A DNA stretch of 64,000 nucleotides from Narthecium ossifragum (taxonomy: Eukaryota > Streptophyta > Magnoliopsida > Dioscoreales > Nartheciaceae). The DNA is taken from positions 21,523,656 to 21,587,655 of the forward strand of contig OY986966.1 in assembly GCA_963920575.1 (NCBI GenBank). Direction: 5' to 3'. Below, in pieces: positions 46,401 to 58,100 of this stretch. The translations under genes and the position numbers were made by a program. The notes beneath the pieces are model-generated. The model was not told the origin of the DNA, did no database searches, and worked only from the letters and a program-made list of their open reading frames with translations. The number at the start of each line of letters is the position of its first letter. Position 1 is the stretch's first letter.

Positions 46401-49400
46401 GGGCGAGAGAAGAGTGTTCTTGTAATCACTAGTCAATAAAGGAGTTGTGATCTCATCCCTTACCCAAATTCGTGTGGGCCTTGTGTGTATGCAAAGCAAG
46501 GAGGGCTGGTCAAGAGGCAGTCGGGCTGCCAGGCGGAGTACACAAGCTGTGCACAGACGGCGGGCAGACGACGCGTGAGCGGAGCACAAGAGGCGCGTGG
46601 GCGTGCGGCGGCGGTGTGCGGGCAGCGACGAGGGGTCTCTTGGCGCCATCACTGGGTAAAGGTAAGGTGAAAATTTATCTTCCCTTTCGCCCCGTGACAC
46701 CAGGTATGTTCAGACTTAGAACATATTGGATCTCTACTATGGCTTTCCAGACCTTGGTGCAACGTATCTGGGCTCGTCCTAGACATGGTACGCTGGATTT
46801 CAATATAAGGTGCAGGATGGATGAACTTAAAAGGATAGTGAAGCGATGGAAGCCAGGTGAGGAGGTGGGCGCCCAAACGCGCACACATTTGTTTTCTTCG
46901 GGCCTGGCAAGTCTTTATGAAAAGGAGGAGTATTTGGAAATCTTGGTGGAGGAGCAATCCCAGATGAAGATGATGGAACACATGTTTGAGGCTGTGTTGC
47001 GAAGGCAAGATCTGACCCGCACACAAGAGGGGCGCTACTCCTGGCTCCTTCACAGAGATGAGAACTCAGCGATGTTCTATGCTATGGCGAATCAGAGGGG
47101 GCACCACTCTCCAGTCCGGGAGATACTCACAGAAGATGGGAGGGTGGTTTCCTCAACTGCTGCTATCGCTGCCTTGTTCAAGGATTACTATACAGAACTA
47201 TGGTCAGAGGAAGGCGAAGCTACAGCTTTTCAGTGCCCGCTGCTACCGAGTATATCCGAGGAGGCTCGAGGGCTACTCGTCGGAGAGGTTACTTTCGAGG
47301 AGGTCACGGAGGTTGTACAGTCCATGGGTGCGAACAAATGCCCAGGGCCGGACGGAATGACAGCGGAGTTCTACAAGGCCTTCTGGAAGGATGTGGGACT
47401 GGAGATGTTTGGAGTGATTCAAAATTTCTTTCGGCATCTGGAGCTCCCGAAGGATTGGAATGACACATTCATCTCATTGATACCAAAGTGCCAGCAACCT
47501 AGAGAAGTCCGGGATTTTAGACCGTTGAGCATGTGTAATGTCTCCTATAAGGTGATTTCTTCCATTCTTATGAGAAGACTTAAAGGTGTACTACCAGAAA
47601 TTATAAACTGGGAACAATCAGCATTTGTGGAGGGCCGTTGTATACAGGATAACGTAGCTATAGCCCAGGAGATTGTGCACTCTATTGAGAAAGCCCACCG
47701 GTGCAGTCCCTTGATGGCTGCGAAGGTTGATGTCCGGGCAGCGTATGACAGTGTCCGTTGGGACTTCCTTCGGTATGTTATGACTGAGATGGGCTTCCCA
47801 AGCGCTTGGATCCGATGGGTCATGAGGTGTGTCTCCTCACCTAGATTTTCATTTATTTTAAATAGACTGGTGTTTGGTCAGGTTGTGCCCTAGCGTGGTC
47901 TCCGCTAGGGGGACCCGTTGTCACCTTTTCTGTTTATACTGGTACATGTTGCATTATCGAGGGCCCTAAATGAGGAAGGAACTGGTTTGAGGGGTGTGAC
48001 TTTTCTCCGAGGCGGTGTGAGGGTGACACATCTCCTACATGCTGATGACTGTTTGTTGGTCACTGATGCGTCCCTGCATGAAGCCCAGAAGCTAAAGGGA
48101 ATCTTTGATTGGTACCGGAAACCTCCGGGATGGCACTCAACCCCGGTAAATCCGATATCTATTTGTCACCTGTGCTAGGTGATTCTCGCTGCCGTGCAAT
48201 ATGTAGATACATGGGGATGACGGAGGAGATGGGTGCGTGACGATACTTGGGGGTTCCAATCAAAGGTACGAGACTTGTAGCTGCAGACTTCACTGACTTG
48301 CTGGATAAAGTTGTGAATAGGATCTCGACTTGGAGTAGTAAACGCCTAGCACTACCGGGGAGGATTACTCTCTTTCGCCATGTTATACAATCACTGCCGG
48401 TGTACTTGATGGTGGTGATAGATGTGCCGACATCTGTGCTTAAGAAGATAGAGAAGCTTGGGAGGGCGTTTCTCTAGGAGGGAAGGAGATCTGGCTTGTC
48501 GATTGTCCGTTGGGATGTTTGTTCTCAGCGGGAGGATGGCGGTGTGAGGATGCGGAGTTAGTCATGTGGCAGCGTGCGCTGCGGATGATATGGGCCTCCC
48601 GTCTTTGCCCAGGGGAGGATTCCCTTTGGAAGAGAGTAGTCGCTGCTAAGTATGGATGGAGAGATTTATTCCCATCGGAAAAGCCAGTGAGAGGGTCGTC
48701 ACTGGCGTGGCGGAGCGTCTGTCGCTCGATGAGGGATATGCGGATTGGGCTACGCTGCAGTCCTTGCGTGAGGAGCAAGGTGAATGTGTTGAAGGACTGG
48801 TGGCGAATGGATTTACCTCTTGACCATAAGCCAACCTTCTTCAATGTAGAGATGCTATCTCCACGTCTGTAGCTTCAGGGCTTGATTGGAGCAGATGGGA
48901 TATGGAGGAGAAAGGTACACAGGTTGTTCTCGCCGCTCTTGACAAAACAGATATTTTCCATGGACGTTATTATTGAGGCGGAGGAGGATAAGGTCTACTG
49001 GACACATGAAGTTGGAGGAAGAGTGACCTCAAGATCTGCGTACATGAAGTTGTATGAAAAGAGACGGAAGACTGGCGGTGGTCTAGATATCAGATGGGAA
49101 GCGATATGGAGAGGGTTGTTTAGTCCTAGGATTAAAACATTTTTATGGAAGTTGTTATATGGTAAAATCCCGACAATAGAGGCCCTTTGCAGAGTGGGTG
49201 CAGCAGAGGTTTCTACCTGTCCGAGGTGTGCTAGGGAGGTAGAATCTCTAACACATCTATTTTTGCATTGCTATGAGTCTAGGAAGGTTTGGGACCTTGT
49301 GTTTAACAAGGATAAAGTCTTTAGGAGAGAGGAAGGTTAGTTAAGATGAAAGGAGGTGTTGCTCTGCTCTACTAAAGCAGAGATATGGAGGGAACGTAAG

Positions 49401-52400
49401 GCAAAGCTGGGATATGGTCTTTGGGTAGTGTGGAAGAACAGAAACAAGACTATATTTGAGGGGGAGGGGCAGCCACCGGTGGAGTTGGCAAGATCGGTTC
49501 TATGGCTGTCGAAGGAATGGAAGATGTGCAGGGAGGTGAAGAAGGTGGTTGCGATGCAGAGCGGAGGGTTCTATGTGATTCAGATGGATGCCTCGTTTGT
49601 GGATGGTCTTGCAGGGATAGCTGTGGTGTGTTGGAATGAGGAAAGGAAGAGAGAATGGGTTCTCGTGGAGGGTGGTACCGCTGTAGATTCACAGGAGGCG
49701 GAGCTCACTGCCATCGAAAGAGCAGTGGAGATGGCACAACGGAAAAGTATGGCAAGGGTGATCTTCGAATCAGATGCTAAAGACCTGGTAGAAAGCATTG
49801 CCAATCGGAGACGGTGCCCGGTGCAGCTTGCGGCCAGGTTGTAGAAGCTTTGTTGGATCGCGGCGCATTTCAGGGAGGTTCACTTTAGATTCATACCAAG
49901 GGAAAGCAATGAAGAAGTCGACCGCTTAGCCAGGTTTGTGAGAGGATGTAACTATGGCCAGCTTTGGTGTAAGGGCCAGGAATCGCTAGAGGAGATGTCC
50001 GTTGGGTAGCATGGCCTTTGTGGCCCTGTTCCTTTGTGTTGTTGTTTTGTTTTGTTTTCCCCAGCTTTGGCTCAACTAGTAAAAAAAAAAAAAACATAAA
50101 AAGCCAATGAATCTGCATGGGAAATTGTGGGAGTTTCGATTAACCAGTGCGGTATGTTGTGCTCACCATCCGGCACAGAAAACCTTGATGAGGATGTCAT
50201 AGTTGACTGGTGCTTTGAGAAGATAGTCATTATTGTGGAAGTTAGTACCCTGAATTGGTGCTATCATGATGATTGTTCAAATTTTATTGTTTAACACTTC
50301 ATAAGCGCTGATTGCTGAATTAACATAAGAGCCAATAAATCTGCATTGGAAATGGTATGAGTACGGATGCTGACAATAGGCTATTTCCTTTGTGCATTTT
50401 TTCACTGCCTATCTTACATATAAAAAGTTCCTCCCTCTTGACTGTAGATTGTCTAATCTCAATGATCTCATAGCATTATTAATTGTTTTGAGGCTTGAAA
50501 GTTTATCTCAGCTCTTGAACTGCCATCAGTTTTGCATTGGTAAGAGCTTTAGAACATGCTCTAAAGGAAGTTCATCTTTTAAACATTTTGGCAATGCAGT
50601 TCTCCGTGTTGTATGAAACACGTGCTAATACTGGTGTTGAGAGGATGCCAATTATTGATGCAGTTGCAAAAACTGTTCCTCAGCCGCACAAAGTGGACCT
50701 CAAGAATCCTGATAAGACTATCATAGTTCAAATTGTCAAGGTACGTTAGATGTCTTATTTTTAAAGTTCTTAGTTATTACAAATTGCTTATGGACTAGAA
50801 AAGGAGTTGATTGTTTAACACTTTGTACGTAGAAATTACAGTGTCTAGTCGTATAAATATAATTTTAATTGACATGTTTTATCTTATACAGTTTGTTTAG
50901 CCTTTTTCCATGTCTTAGATGAAGCTGCATTAATGTTTTTTTGGCTTATCATCATGCTTCAAAAACATATGTGATTCTTTGCAATTGTAACTTTCTATTT
51001 TTCTTAGACCTTCTGTGCTTGGGAAATGACAAAAATTGTTATCCATTGCATACCATGGACTAACAAGGCAGGGCAACCTGCTTAAGCAATAGTGTTTCAG
51101 GATTCAGGCGTAAATACCTTTTTTTTCTGAAGTTACCTTAGCTTAGAGCCTTGGCACCATTTCTCAGGGTTTTACACTAGCTGGTTCCAGTCGAATGGTC
51201 AAAATATGTCCGCTACTTGTTTTGAGTTTTCTGGAACATATCTGCATTTTACAGCCTAACTACTAAATTCGGATTAGGCCTTGACCCTCGATGATGGTCA
51301 GTAGCCTCATGCTATGCTTGGACCTTGCTTGGCCATTTTTCTGGACACTTATTATTGCAAAGATTCTTTATGTTAATTTTCGTTCAGGTCATGTCTATAA
51401 CCTGATGAGAGATGGTTCTCCGGACCCAGTTCAATTCACTGCCAGAGAACACATTACTTTTGTAGTACACATTGTATCCCACTAAATTGTAAGGTCCCAA
51501 CATGAAGAACCAAGACACTTTTGTTTCTGTTGTGATGTGGGTGGCCATTGGCAATGTGGTTTTGGAGATGTAAGTTGGTCCCAGTCAGTTTCAGTGAACT
51601 GCCCTAGCAAATGATGTGGAGATTCATTTGTTATTTGGCCATTAATGAGGACACTGTTACAAACCTAACCACTATAGCACTTGATCCTGTTCTTTAGACA
51701 TCAAATAACTCCTCCAACTGTACCCCATTGCTAATTCAAAACAGGTCTCATTATTTGGTGCGCAAACCTTCTTGCCTTTGTTACGTGTTTCTAAGCAGTG
51801 TCTTCAGAAAAAGGCTTGAAGAAGTCTATTATACAGTGCATTTTGCATTCTCTTTCATTCTAGCATGCTGAAATGATGAAAATCACGCGAATAGAAGCTA
51901 ATTGTTAAGAATGAGACTTGGAAAATATCTACCTGCGAAGAGGTTTCGAAGACGGAATCATATTGAAGCCTACCGATGCTTGAACATATTCTGATAACTA
52001 AGATAATATGTCAAACTTTAATCTTGTTGGCAACAAGATAAGTACACGGCGCAGTTTTCACATTTGTTTAAGTACGAAATATCTGACCTTGCGAAGAGTT
52101 TGTCTTAGGACGCAGAATCATCTTGAAGACAAATGATGCTTTTAAGACCATACCTTGAACTTCAATCACCATGTACCTCGAACTTCAATTTGTCGAACAA
52201 ATGTAAAATTGTACATGGTGCAGTTTTCACATTTGTTGATGTACAATTTTACAGTCGAACTAATGTGTTCTTTTCATCTGCATTGCATTTTTTTATCCTC
52301 TAATATCACCATTCCCTTTCACTGGACATGTTTTTTTCTAAATCATGAAGTTCTGTGCAGACCATTTGCTTGGTTGGGGTGGTCGAAAGGTACAAGGAGC

Positions 52401-52444
52401 TTTCCAAATTCAACCTGAGGCAACTGACATCGCCAGAGCAATAA
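37484..52444 (+). CDS. THUMP-domain protein, THUMPD1/TAN1-like tRNA-acetylation adaptor
   Basis: Seven coding exons: 37484-37561, 37696-37812, 39995-40303, 41411-41550, 41680-41800, 50600-50740 and 52361-52444. Total 990 nt, 329 aa, all introns GT-AG and all joins in frame. Exon 1 gives MASEDKP...KKRKYLPYA; exon 2 holds GSYPLRPGVQGFFITCDGG, a family signature. Exon 3 is an acidic, Ser/Asp-rich linker with a nuclear-signal-like PAKKQRLE. Exons 4-7 form the THUMP domain (about residues 205-315) with DSGCNGVVFIQM, HLSRFILRVLP, RANTGVERM and VGVVERYKEL. In yeast and animals this family brings tRNA-Ser and tRNA-Leu to the Kre33/NAT10 acetyltransferase, which makes ac4C at position 12. No enzyme domain is present, as expected. 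Length fits the family. Intron 5 is 8.8 kb because of a LINE. Confidence 0.92.
38636..38939. mobile_element. hAT-like MITE, 304 bp, in intron 2 of the THUMP gene
   Basis: A perfect 8-bp TSD GGTCATAG flanks it (38628-38635 and 38940-38947). The interior is GC-rich with GCCGGTAC and CCGGTT words, unlike the AT-rich intron. Inverted ends are weak (CAAGGTTTGCC against CATGAATTGCC). Confidence 0.7.
40725..40850. repeat. microsatellite cluster in intron 3 of the THUMP gene
   Basis: GCGCGTGTGCGTGTGTGTG runs into (GGAT)n and (TTTA)n, and the word ATTTATTTATTTTTAATCTGCAAGATT is duplicated 45-50 bp apart. Confidence 0.85.
42090..42355. repeat. tandem repeat (about 150-200 bp unit) in intron 5 of the THUMP gene
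   Basis: GATGAAGAACCAAT...TTAGAT(C/T)G(A/G)GAAT...CTGTTGGTCTTT recurs at about 42117, 42216 and 42278, with G-homopolymer runs at 42337-42355 and 42440-42452. No gene. Confidence 0.6.
42562..42730. repeat. left copy of a tandem duplication split by the LINE
   Basis: GGCACAGAAAACCTTGAT...GAATTAACATAA matches 50172-50330 with scattered differences. The LINE TSD (ACATAAAAAGCCAA) is the end of this copy. Confidence 0.85.
42731..44595 (+). pseudogene. LINE ORF1 (DUF4283-like plus zinc knuckle)
   Basis: Broken frames in order: SWVNVAGGGG start; a DUF4283-like segment (RFVRGRVDIDVL, FFVSDMSHGVYVFNFSTMEDM, LTGGPWSV), then FNLVWARCPDLPTEYY. A CTSCGRIGHLRRAC zinc knuckle follows (about 43549-43590), with a charged Glu/Lys-rich tail. 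In LINEs this protein binds the element RNA. Frame changes near 42975 and 43250 and a TAG near 43521 break it. Confidence 0.85.
44598..45325 (+). pseudogene. LINE ORF2, endonuclease domain
   Basis: An ATG-started frame from 44598 gives an APE-type endonuclease: CWNVRGAG entry, LFIGDFNVV (catalytic GDFN) and, after a TAG at 45147-45149, GRIDKALGN and the final GSDHSPLVL (catalytic SDH). This enzyme nicks the target DNA that primes reverse transcription. The usual 'E-T-K' early motif is altered (LLDVLQEAEF). The frame continues to the solo LTR. Confidence 0.88.
45326..46699 (+). mobile_element. solo LTR, 1374 bp, inserted in LINE ORF2
   Basis: The ends are TGTCAGGGGC and ...CCGTGACA, with 5-bp TSD TCAGG/CCAGG (45321-45325 and 46700-46704, one mismatch). 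A TATA box (CTATATAAGG at about 46221-46230) lies about 200 bp upstream of an AATAAA (about 46435), a classic U3-R layout in plus orientation. Excising it restores the LINE frame between the endonuclease end and the RT entry. No internal region is present. It is unrelated to the Del-like LTRs. Confidence 0.85.
46700..48480 (+). pseudogene. LINE ORF2, reverse transcriptase domain
   Basis: The frame from about 46700 to 47893 is open. It contains NKCPGPDGM, FISLIPKC, FRPLSMCNVSYKVISSIL, WEQSAFVEGR and KVDVRAAYDSV. A TAG at 47891-47893 interrupts it; a shifted frame then gives SPFLFILV and the catalytic box as HADDCLLV (usually YADD). Further stops follow near 48178 and 48476, with LGVPI and PVYLM-type thumb motifs between. 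Not functional. Confidence 0.9.
48880..49985 (+). pseudogene. LINE ORF2, zf-RVT and RNase H end
   Basis: 48882-49340 encodes a segment ending FSPRIKTFLWKLLYGKIPT and CPRCAREVESLTHLFLHC, a zf-RVT zinc-binding module common in plant LINEs. 49356-49985 encodes an RNase H fold: MDASFVDGLAGIAVV, QEAELTAIERA and FESDAKDLV, giving three of the acidic positions, then a broken end (ESNEEVDRLAR). The RNase H is typical of this plant L1 branch. Stops lie near 49340 and 49842. Confidence 0.88.
50172..50330. repeat. right copy of the tandem duplication split by the LINE
   Basis: The partner of 42562-42730. The bases 50108-50170 between the LINE TSD and this copy belong to the original repeat spacer. Confidence 0.85.
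51900..52250. repeat. about 160-bp imperfect tandem duplication in intron 6 of the THUMP gene
   Basis: GAAAATATCTACCTGCGAAGAG...GGCGCAGTTTTCACATTTGTT (51916-52070) recurs as GAAATATCTGACCTTGCGAAGAG...GGTGCAGTTTTCACATTTGTT (52076-52240). The shared 18-bp end GCAGTTTTCACATTTGTT is exact. Confidence 0.75.
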
Positions 52445-55168
52445 ACTTGCAAAGTTTTTACAAGCCAGCAGTGTTCGAAGACATCTCGTGCTGGAGAAAT
52501 TAGCCTTTCTCATAATGAAACATGCAGGCACATGGTGTCATTAGCAACGTCCGAAGAACATTACTGACATTTGCCTAGAATTTTGTTTTCTCAGATGCCT
52601 AGTTTAAAATGTATGAGCAATAGGAGTTTTGAGATAAAAAATTGCCTAGAATTTTTGACCAGGTTTCAGCTGAAACGTCTTAAAACTGGTCCAAAACCTG
52701 CCAGAGCTGAGTGAACCAGTCTATGACCCGGCTGATTCCTGGTTTCAGACTGGTTGCGACTGAAAATTTAATGCTGGGCTTGATTTATTCCCATGACACG
52801 AAGTTGCAGCATTTCAAAGTTCAAACATTTGTGTTAGCTGAGATTCTGAATGAGCTTCGCAATCGAGAATGTTTCATTCACATGTTTACCTCTCTGCTAG
52901 TTTTCTGCGTTGCATGGACATGATCCTACCTGTTTTCCTGATGCAGTTTATGATGTGACTATCGCGTACAAGTATTGATTTGATGTCCAGGATATTTGGA
53001 CAATATCTTTGGGATGGATCCTTCTGAAGTTCACATTCATGTCGCTGCATGGTTGATAGAGAGATTTAGACTCAAGGACCAGTTGCTTTCAGACTTTCCC
53101 TCTTCTGGGCATTTCCCTTGCGAAAGGACTGAAGGAGAACTGTCTACAGCATCCTGCCTGCTGAAGCTGGTCATAGTAATCTCGATGACAGGCATCTTCC
53201 TATACCTTTCACTTTTTTTCTTCTATTTGGTTCAAGATATATGCTGCACTCAGTTGTGCTTATCTTTCACTTGTGACCCACTTCGATGTACTGCCGTCAC
53301 CATTTTTGGGCTCTGTCAAAGCAATGTTTTTTGGCAGGAAAAGTTTGTAAAGTGCAAATTTTAGGTATTATAGCGATGTTTTCTGTTGCAGCGAATAATG
53401 CACCATTCCAGCTGCTGCTTTTTGCTAATTGGATTTTCTGTCGCTGTCAGTGATTTTTCTTATGTTGCTGTCTCTTGGTTTCAAGTTTCCGCATGAAGAC
53501 AGTTACATAGAGATCTTTGGGCTGTCTTGGCTATGATTCTTTAATAAATAGTTAACAACTAGCTGGTTCTGATCTTCTTGAAAGAGGTAAATATTACTCG
53601 GTGGTCTCGAAATCAACTTGTCAAGACAAAACTTGCATGATCTCTAGAAAAGTAAGAGAGTTGCAGCTGGCTCAGATATTGTCTTGTAAGTATTCATGTG
53701 GTAAGAAGTAACTTTGTTTGCAGTTGAGTGTAGAGGCATTGAAGCCTACAATGTATGTGGTAGTTTTCCTTTCATGGTCTTTAGGAGCTAACCAGGGGTC
53801 TAAAGCTCAATCCATAGTTCCACACAAGTTGCTCGATTTTTGTTGAGAGGGCAAGGAATAAGTTCCTAAATTAGGTTTTTAGTTCGGCTTCTTTTTCTTC
53901 TTTTTTTGAGAAACCAAGGCTATGTGTTTGACCTCACTCATGTCTAAGAGAGGAATCCGGTCTTCTTTTCCTGTTTTAATCAACGCGTAATAAGATTACT
54001 ATAAACTACACTTAACTCAATCTTGTGCTTTCACATCATGTTTTTGGGCGTATCAAATACGGATAAGATCTCTCCCTTGTCCTTTACCTTGGTCATATCA
54101 TCGACAAGGTTTCTTTATTCCTCTCCCTCACCAAGCTAATTAAGGACATGTTTGCTTCGCTGGATGGTGGGGTGTTGGAATGGCTGCACTCCGGCCAGTT
54201 ATTGTGTCTGGTGGTACGCTGGAGTAGTAGTGGTATGGACCGGGTCCAACCAACCAGTTACCAGTCCCATAAAAAGCACAGTCGATAAAAACTAGCCGTT
54301 TTGTTTCCGGCGGAAAACACAAGTCCATATGGGTATTATCACTTTGTGGACTTGAACCCACCACTCCATCAGTTTCTGTTTCTCCACGAACCCCGACCCC
54401 TTGAAGATTTCTCCTCCTCTCGCGAGAGGCAGGCCGACCTCTAGGGTTTCTCTCTCCGGCCGACAAGAAGCCTCAATCCACAGCTCCTCTCCTCCATCCT
54501 CCACCACAATGACCACCTACCCACGACTCCATCGGTCCTCAACAATCCCTCGATCTCTCCCGAAGACCACCCCGATCCTCTAGGGTTTCTCCTCTTCCGT
54601 AGGAAGTAGCCGCTCCCGGAGGGTCCTGAATCTCTTCCTCTCGAGAAGAAGCCGACCTCTACTACGAGGGACATACCTGGATCTCTACCTGTGGGCTTCG
54701 TTCGTTTGTTCCTCTCTGCGCCGGCGCTCCAGGAGTGGTTGGCCTACTTGCTGCTGATCTCAATACGAATGAAGATCTAAGGAACCCACCCAGCTAAGGT
54801 CTTCCTACTATCTGATCCCCACCTATTGATATCTTTTCGCTCTCCATGTAACGAGAGCTCCTGATTTATGCGTTGATTTGATCCACTCCTATTGGTCTGT
54901 TTTCGCTCTCCATGTTACGAGAGCTCTTGATTCATGCGTTGGTTTTTGTTTCTTGATGCCTGATCTCCTCCTATTGATATGTTTTGGCTCTCTATGTAAC
55001 GAGACACGACATTGTACAAAGGCTTCACAGGTATTTGCTAAAAAAAATTTCACTATTTTTCTAGGCTGTTATAGACTTATATTTACCCTTAGTTTCACAG
55101 GTATTTGACATTTTTTCACAGGTATTTAAATCTGGTATTCGCACATGCTAGACCACTAGTCTTGATTC
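52445..55168. other. intergenic region between the THUMP and SPA1-type genes
   Basis: No coding region is supported up to about 54300. The part 54350-54730 is pyrimidine-rich with GGGTTTCTC and CTCTCTCC words, typical of a plant 5' leader, and short ORFs there look like noise. Two near-repeats, GCTCTCCATGTAACGAGAGCTCCTGATT and a relative, lie at about 54839 and 54908; TTTCACAGGTATTTG occurs three times at 55026-55125. Some of 54740-55168 may be a 5'UTR intron of the SPA1-type gene; a possible leader exon ends near 54798. Confidence 0.5.
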
Positions 55169-58100
55169 ATGGAGGGGACATCCGAAGTGAATGAGAGCAT
55201 AGAGGACTCTACGGAGGCTCCTCGTCTCAAGATAAAGGAAAATGATCAACCTCCTCATGAACCAGATGGCTGCAATCTGTTGCAAAATCAGGCACCAATC
55301 ATCTCTTCACAACCCAGTTGGCCGGAGCATATCCCCTCCTCGAGGTCACCTGAAACTTTATTGGAAGCATTGATAGGTAAGGATGTACACTTGAGTCCTG
55401 TCTCCCAATCTGGGATGGCACCCATGTGCAGAAGTCCTCTGTCTCCTAATGATCCCGAAGTGATGGTGGAAGAGTTGACGTTAAAGAATTACAAGAGTTT
55501 GAAGCATTCGGTAGGTGGTTGTTCGAGTGTTGGTGATTCTTTGCGGTTGGGACTATGGCAGAATTTCTGGAGGATAGGAGATAAATCACGAGATCTAGTG
55601 ACCGGTGAATCATTGGCGATGGGTGCTGGTGGGATCAGGACAAAGGTATTGTCAACATCTGGGTTTGCACATTTATTTGTAAAGACTACCTTGAAGGGGA
55701 AAGGGGTTGCATTCAAACATCAGGGATCTCAGAACTCGAGCATGGAAGAAATCCAAAATCAAATGAGGGAAAGAGTGGAGGTATCTTCTGATACATCTCA
55801 TATGCCTTGCCCTAAAACTAATGCCATGTGTTTACTTGGCGGCGGCAATGTTTCAGGTTTTCCCAAGGAGGGAATGAACCTTAGGAAGTGGCTTAGGACT
55901 GGACAACGGGAAATAAATAAAGCTGAGAGGCTGCATATATTTAGGCAGATTTTGGAGCTTGTAGATATCTCTCATTCCCAAGGACATGCTTTACAACATT
56001 TAAGACCATCCTATTTCAATCTATTACCTACAAACCAAGTTAAATATGCTGGGTCTTTTATTCAAGAAGGCCAGATGCAGATGTCAGCCCATCTGATGGC
56101 TCAAGATGCTCATTTCTCGGAACATTATTCAAAAAGGAAGAGGTACTTGGAGCAGGGCACTGAGGCACATGATATATCATCATCAAAGCTTATGAAACAT
56201 GGTCAGTTTAAATCCATTGACACCCCTCATCCTGTTACTGGAGGTGGCGTGAGAGGAGATCTTGTTCGAGAAAGTGATGCCGGCCTTTTCAGATCAAAAA
56301 ACTCAGGGTGTGATTTTAGGGAACAATTAAAATTAGGTGAGTCATACATTCATCAGTACATGTCCTTTTCTCCAACTTTATCTAGTTCCGTCTTTCAGCA
56401 GTCAGCATCGGAAACATTAAGGTTGGAGGAAAGGTGGTATGCTAGTCCCGAAGAGCTAAACGACTGCATTTGTCCTTTCGCTGCTAACATCTACAGCCTT
56501 GGTGTGCTTTTTTTTGAGGTACGAACAAGGTTTACTTGAGAATCTGCATCTTCAAAATGGTGGCATCCTAGTTTTTTATGCTCATGTACCAATATGCATG
56601 GCCTAATTAGTACCCACTGTACCAATATGCATCTTCACAACTGAGATTTATCCCTCCCATATTACTAGAGAAGGTCCCAGAAGCAAGAAGAGTGAAAAAA
56701 CTAGGATCACATTCACAGATTTTTTATGCTCATGTACCAATATCCTAGTTTTTTATGCTCATGTATCAATCAATGCATGTGCTTATATGGTTTTGTCGAC
56801 TGTGTAACACCGTTTCACAACTGAGATTTATCCCTCCCATATTACTAGAGAAGGTCCCAGAAGCAAGAAGAGTGAAAAAACTTTAGTAGTTAGAATCCGA
56901 AAGTTGTTCCTGAGTATGGGGATCTCGATTTGGAGGTATCAAAACTTTTTTTGTGAAGTGGGGATGCAGAAAAAATCTGTGAATGTGATGAAGTTTTGTA
57001 ATTTCGGGTAGGCTTTTGACTATAGCCTATGACGCTGAAAAGATGCCTGTATTTCTTTGTTTTCTATATCGTGATTAGGTTTGACGTTGCGATTGGGTTG
57101 GCAAGAAGGTGTTCCCACTGTAGTTTAAAAGTGTCGGCAATTTTAGGGTGAAAGCTGAAAATGTAGAAAGTAGATAGTAATAAGTTCCCGGGCCGGTGTC
57201 CATCTTCCCTACTAGATATAATTATTACTTTCCCTACCTAGTTTTCAAGCTAATTGTGTGGATATTTCTCAAAGATTCTTCGGCAGTAATGGTGTTTATT
57301 GTAATTCCCTATCTTGCTGCTATTACGTCTGAGAGAACCTGAAGTTTCTAATATGTAATGATTTGTTTTAATGAACACAAAAGGCGACTTCAGCCACCTT
57401 TTGCCATTTGGTGATATGAGAAAGCCTGAAGCTTCTAATCGCTAATGAGTGTTTTAATCTAAAAGGGGCTGACTTTATTCACCCATAAGCAGGTCTGTTA
57501 GTGATGAGCTTATCGCTGTAGAGAAGGTGGAATGTGGTGTGGATGAACTTTGATAGCATCTTTAAACTTCTAACTAAAGAGGAAGTGGCAGTTGGTTTAT
57601 TAGAGTTACATTTCTGTAGCATGACTGCAGATTTGACTAGATTCTGTATATATGGTAACCTTGCAGTTTGACGTAGGTCAAAACTTAATCAAGTGCTGTA
57701 TTGGTGATTTTCTTGTAGTTGAGCCTAGACCATAAACATCCTTGTTGTAGGGTTGGGCTGCAACTGGCCACTTGGTTCTTATGCTTAATTTCTCACACGA
57801 GCAAGTTTATAAAGACTTTCGATCATTGATCATTCGGAAAACCAGCTTGTGGCATTTTTGAGGCTTAATATGGAAAAGAAACAGCCGTCTTGGGAGGGTG
57901 AAATTTGTTCTGAACACCTCTTGTCATTATGTCTCTATTCCCAACGCAATTCTCTATCATCTTTTTTCAAGTATCTCCCTTTAAGATCTACCTAAGCACT
58001 CCTTGCCATTCCTTTTAGTCGCTAAACTGACTGTGGCTGCTTAAGTATTTAGAAATTCACGTTGTCTTTGAGCATGTTTAATGATCAAGTGATGTATGTA

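Larger units (their letters stand above)
42731..50093 (+). mobile_element. L1-type LINE with RNase H, defective, about 7.4 kb including a solo LTR
   Basis: It is flanked by an identical 14-bp TSD ACATAAAAAGCCAA (42717-42730 and 50094-50107), and a poly(A) run (50081-50093) precedes the right copy. The order is ORF1 (gag-like), then ORF2: endonuclease, RT, zinc-binding zf-RVT segment, RNase H. It appears full length, because the TSD abuts the 5' end just before an ATG. Many stops and frameshifts make it inactive. It lies in intron 5 of the THUMP gene in sense orientation, interrupted by a solo LTR at 45326-46699. Confidence 0.92.

Noticed and set aside
46472..46698. Start of LINE RT at the upstream ATG at 46472
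   Set aside because: This part of the frame lies inside the solo LTR; true RT sequence starts after 46699.
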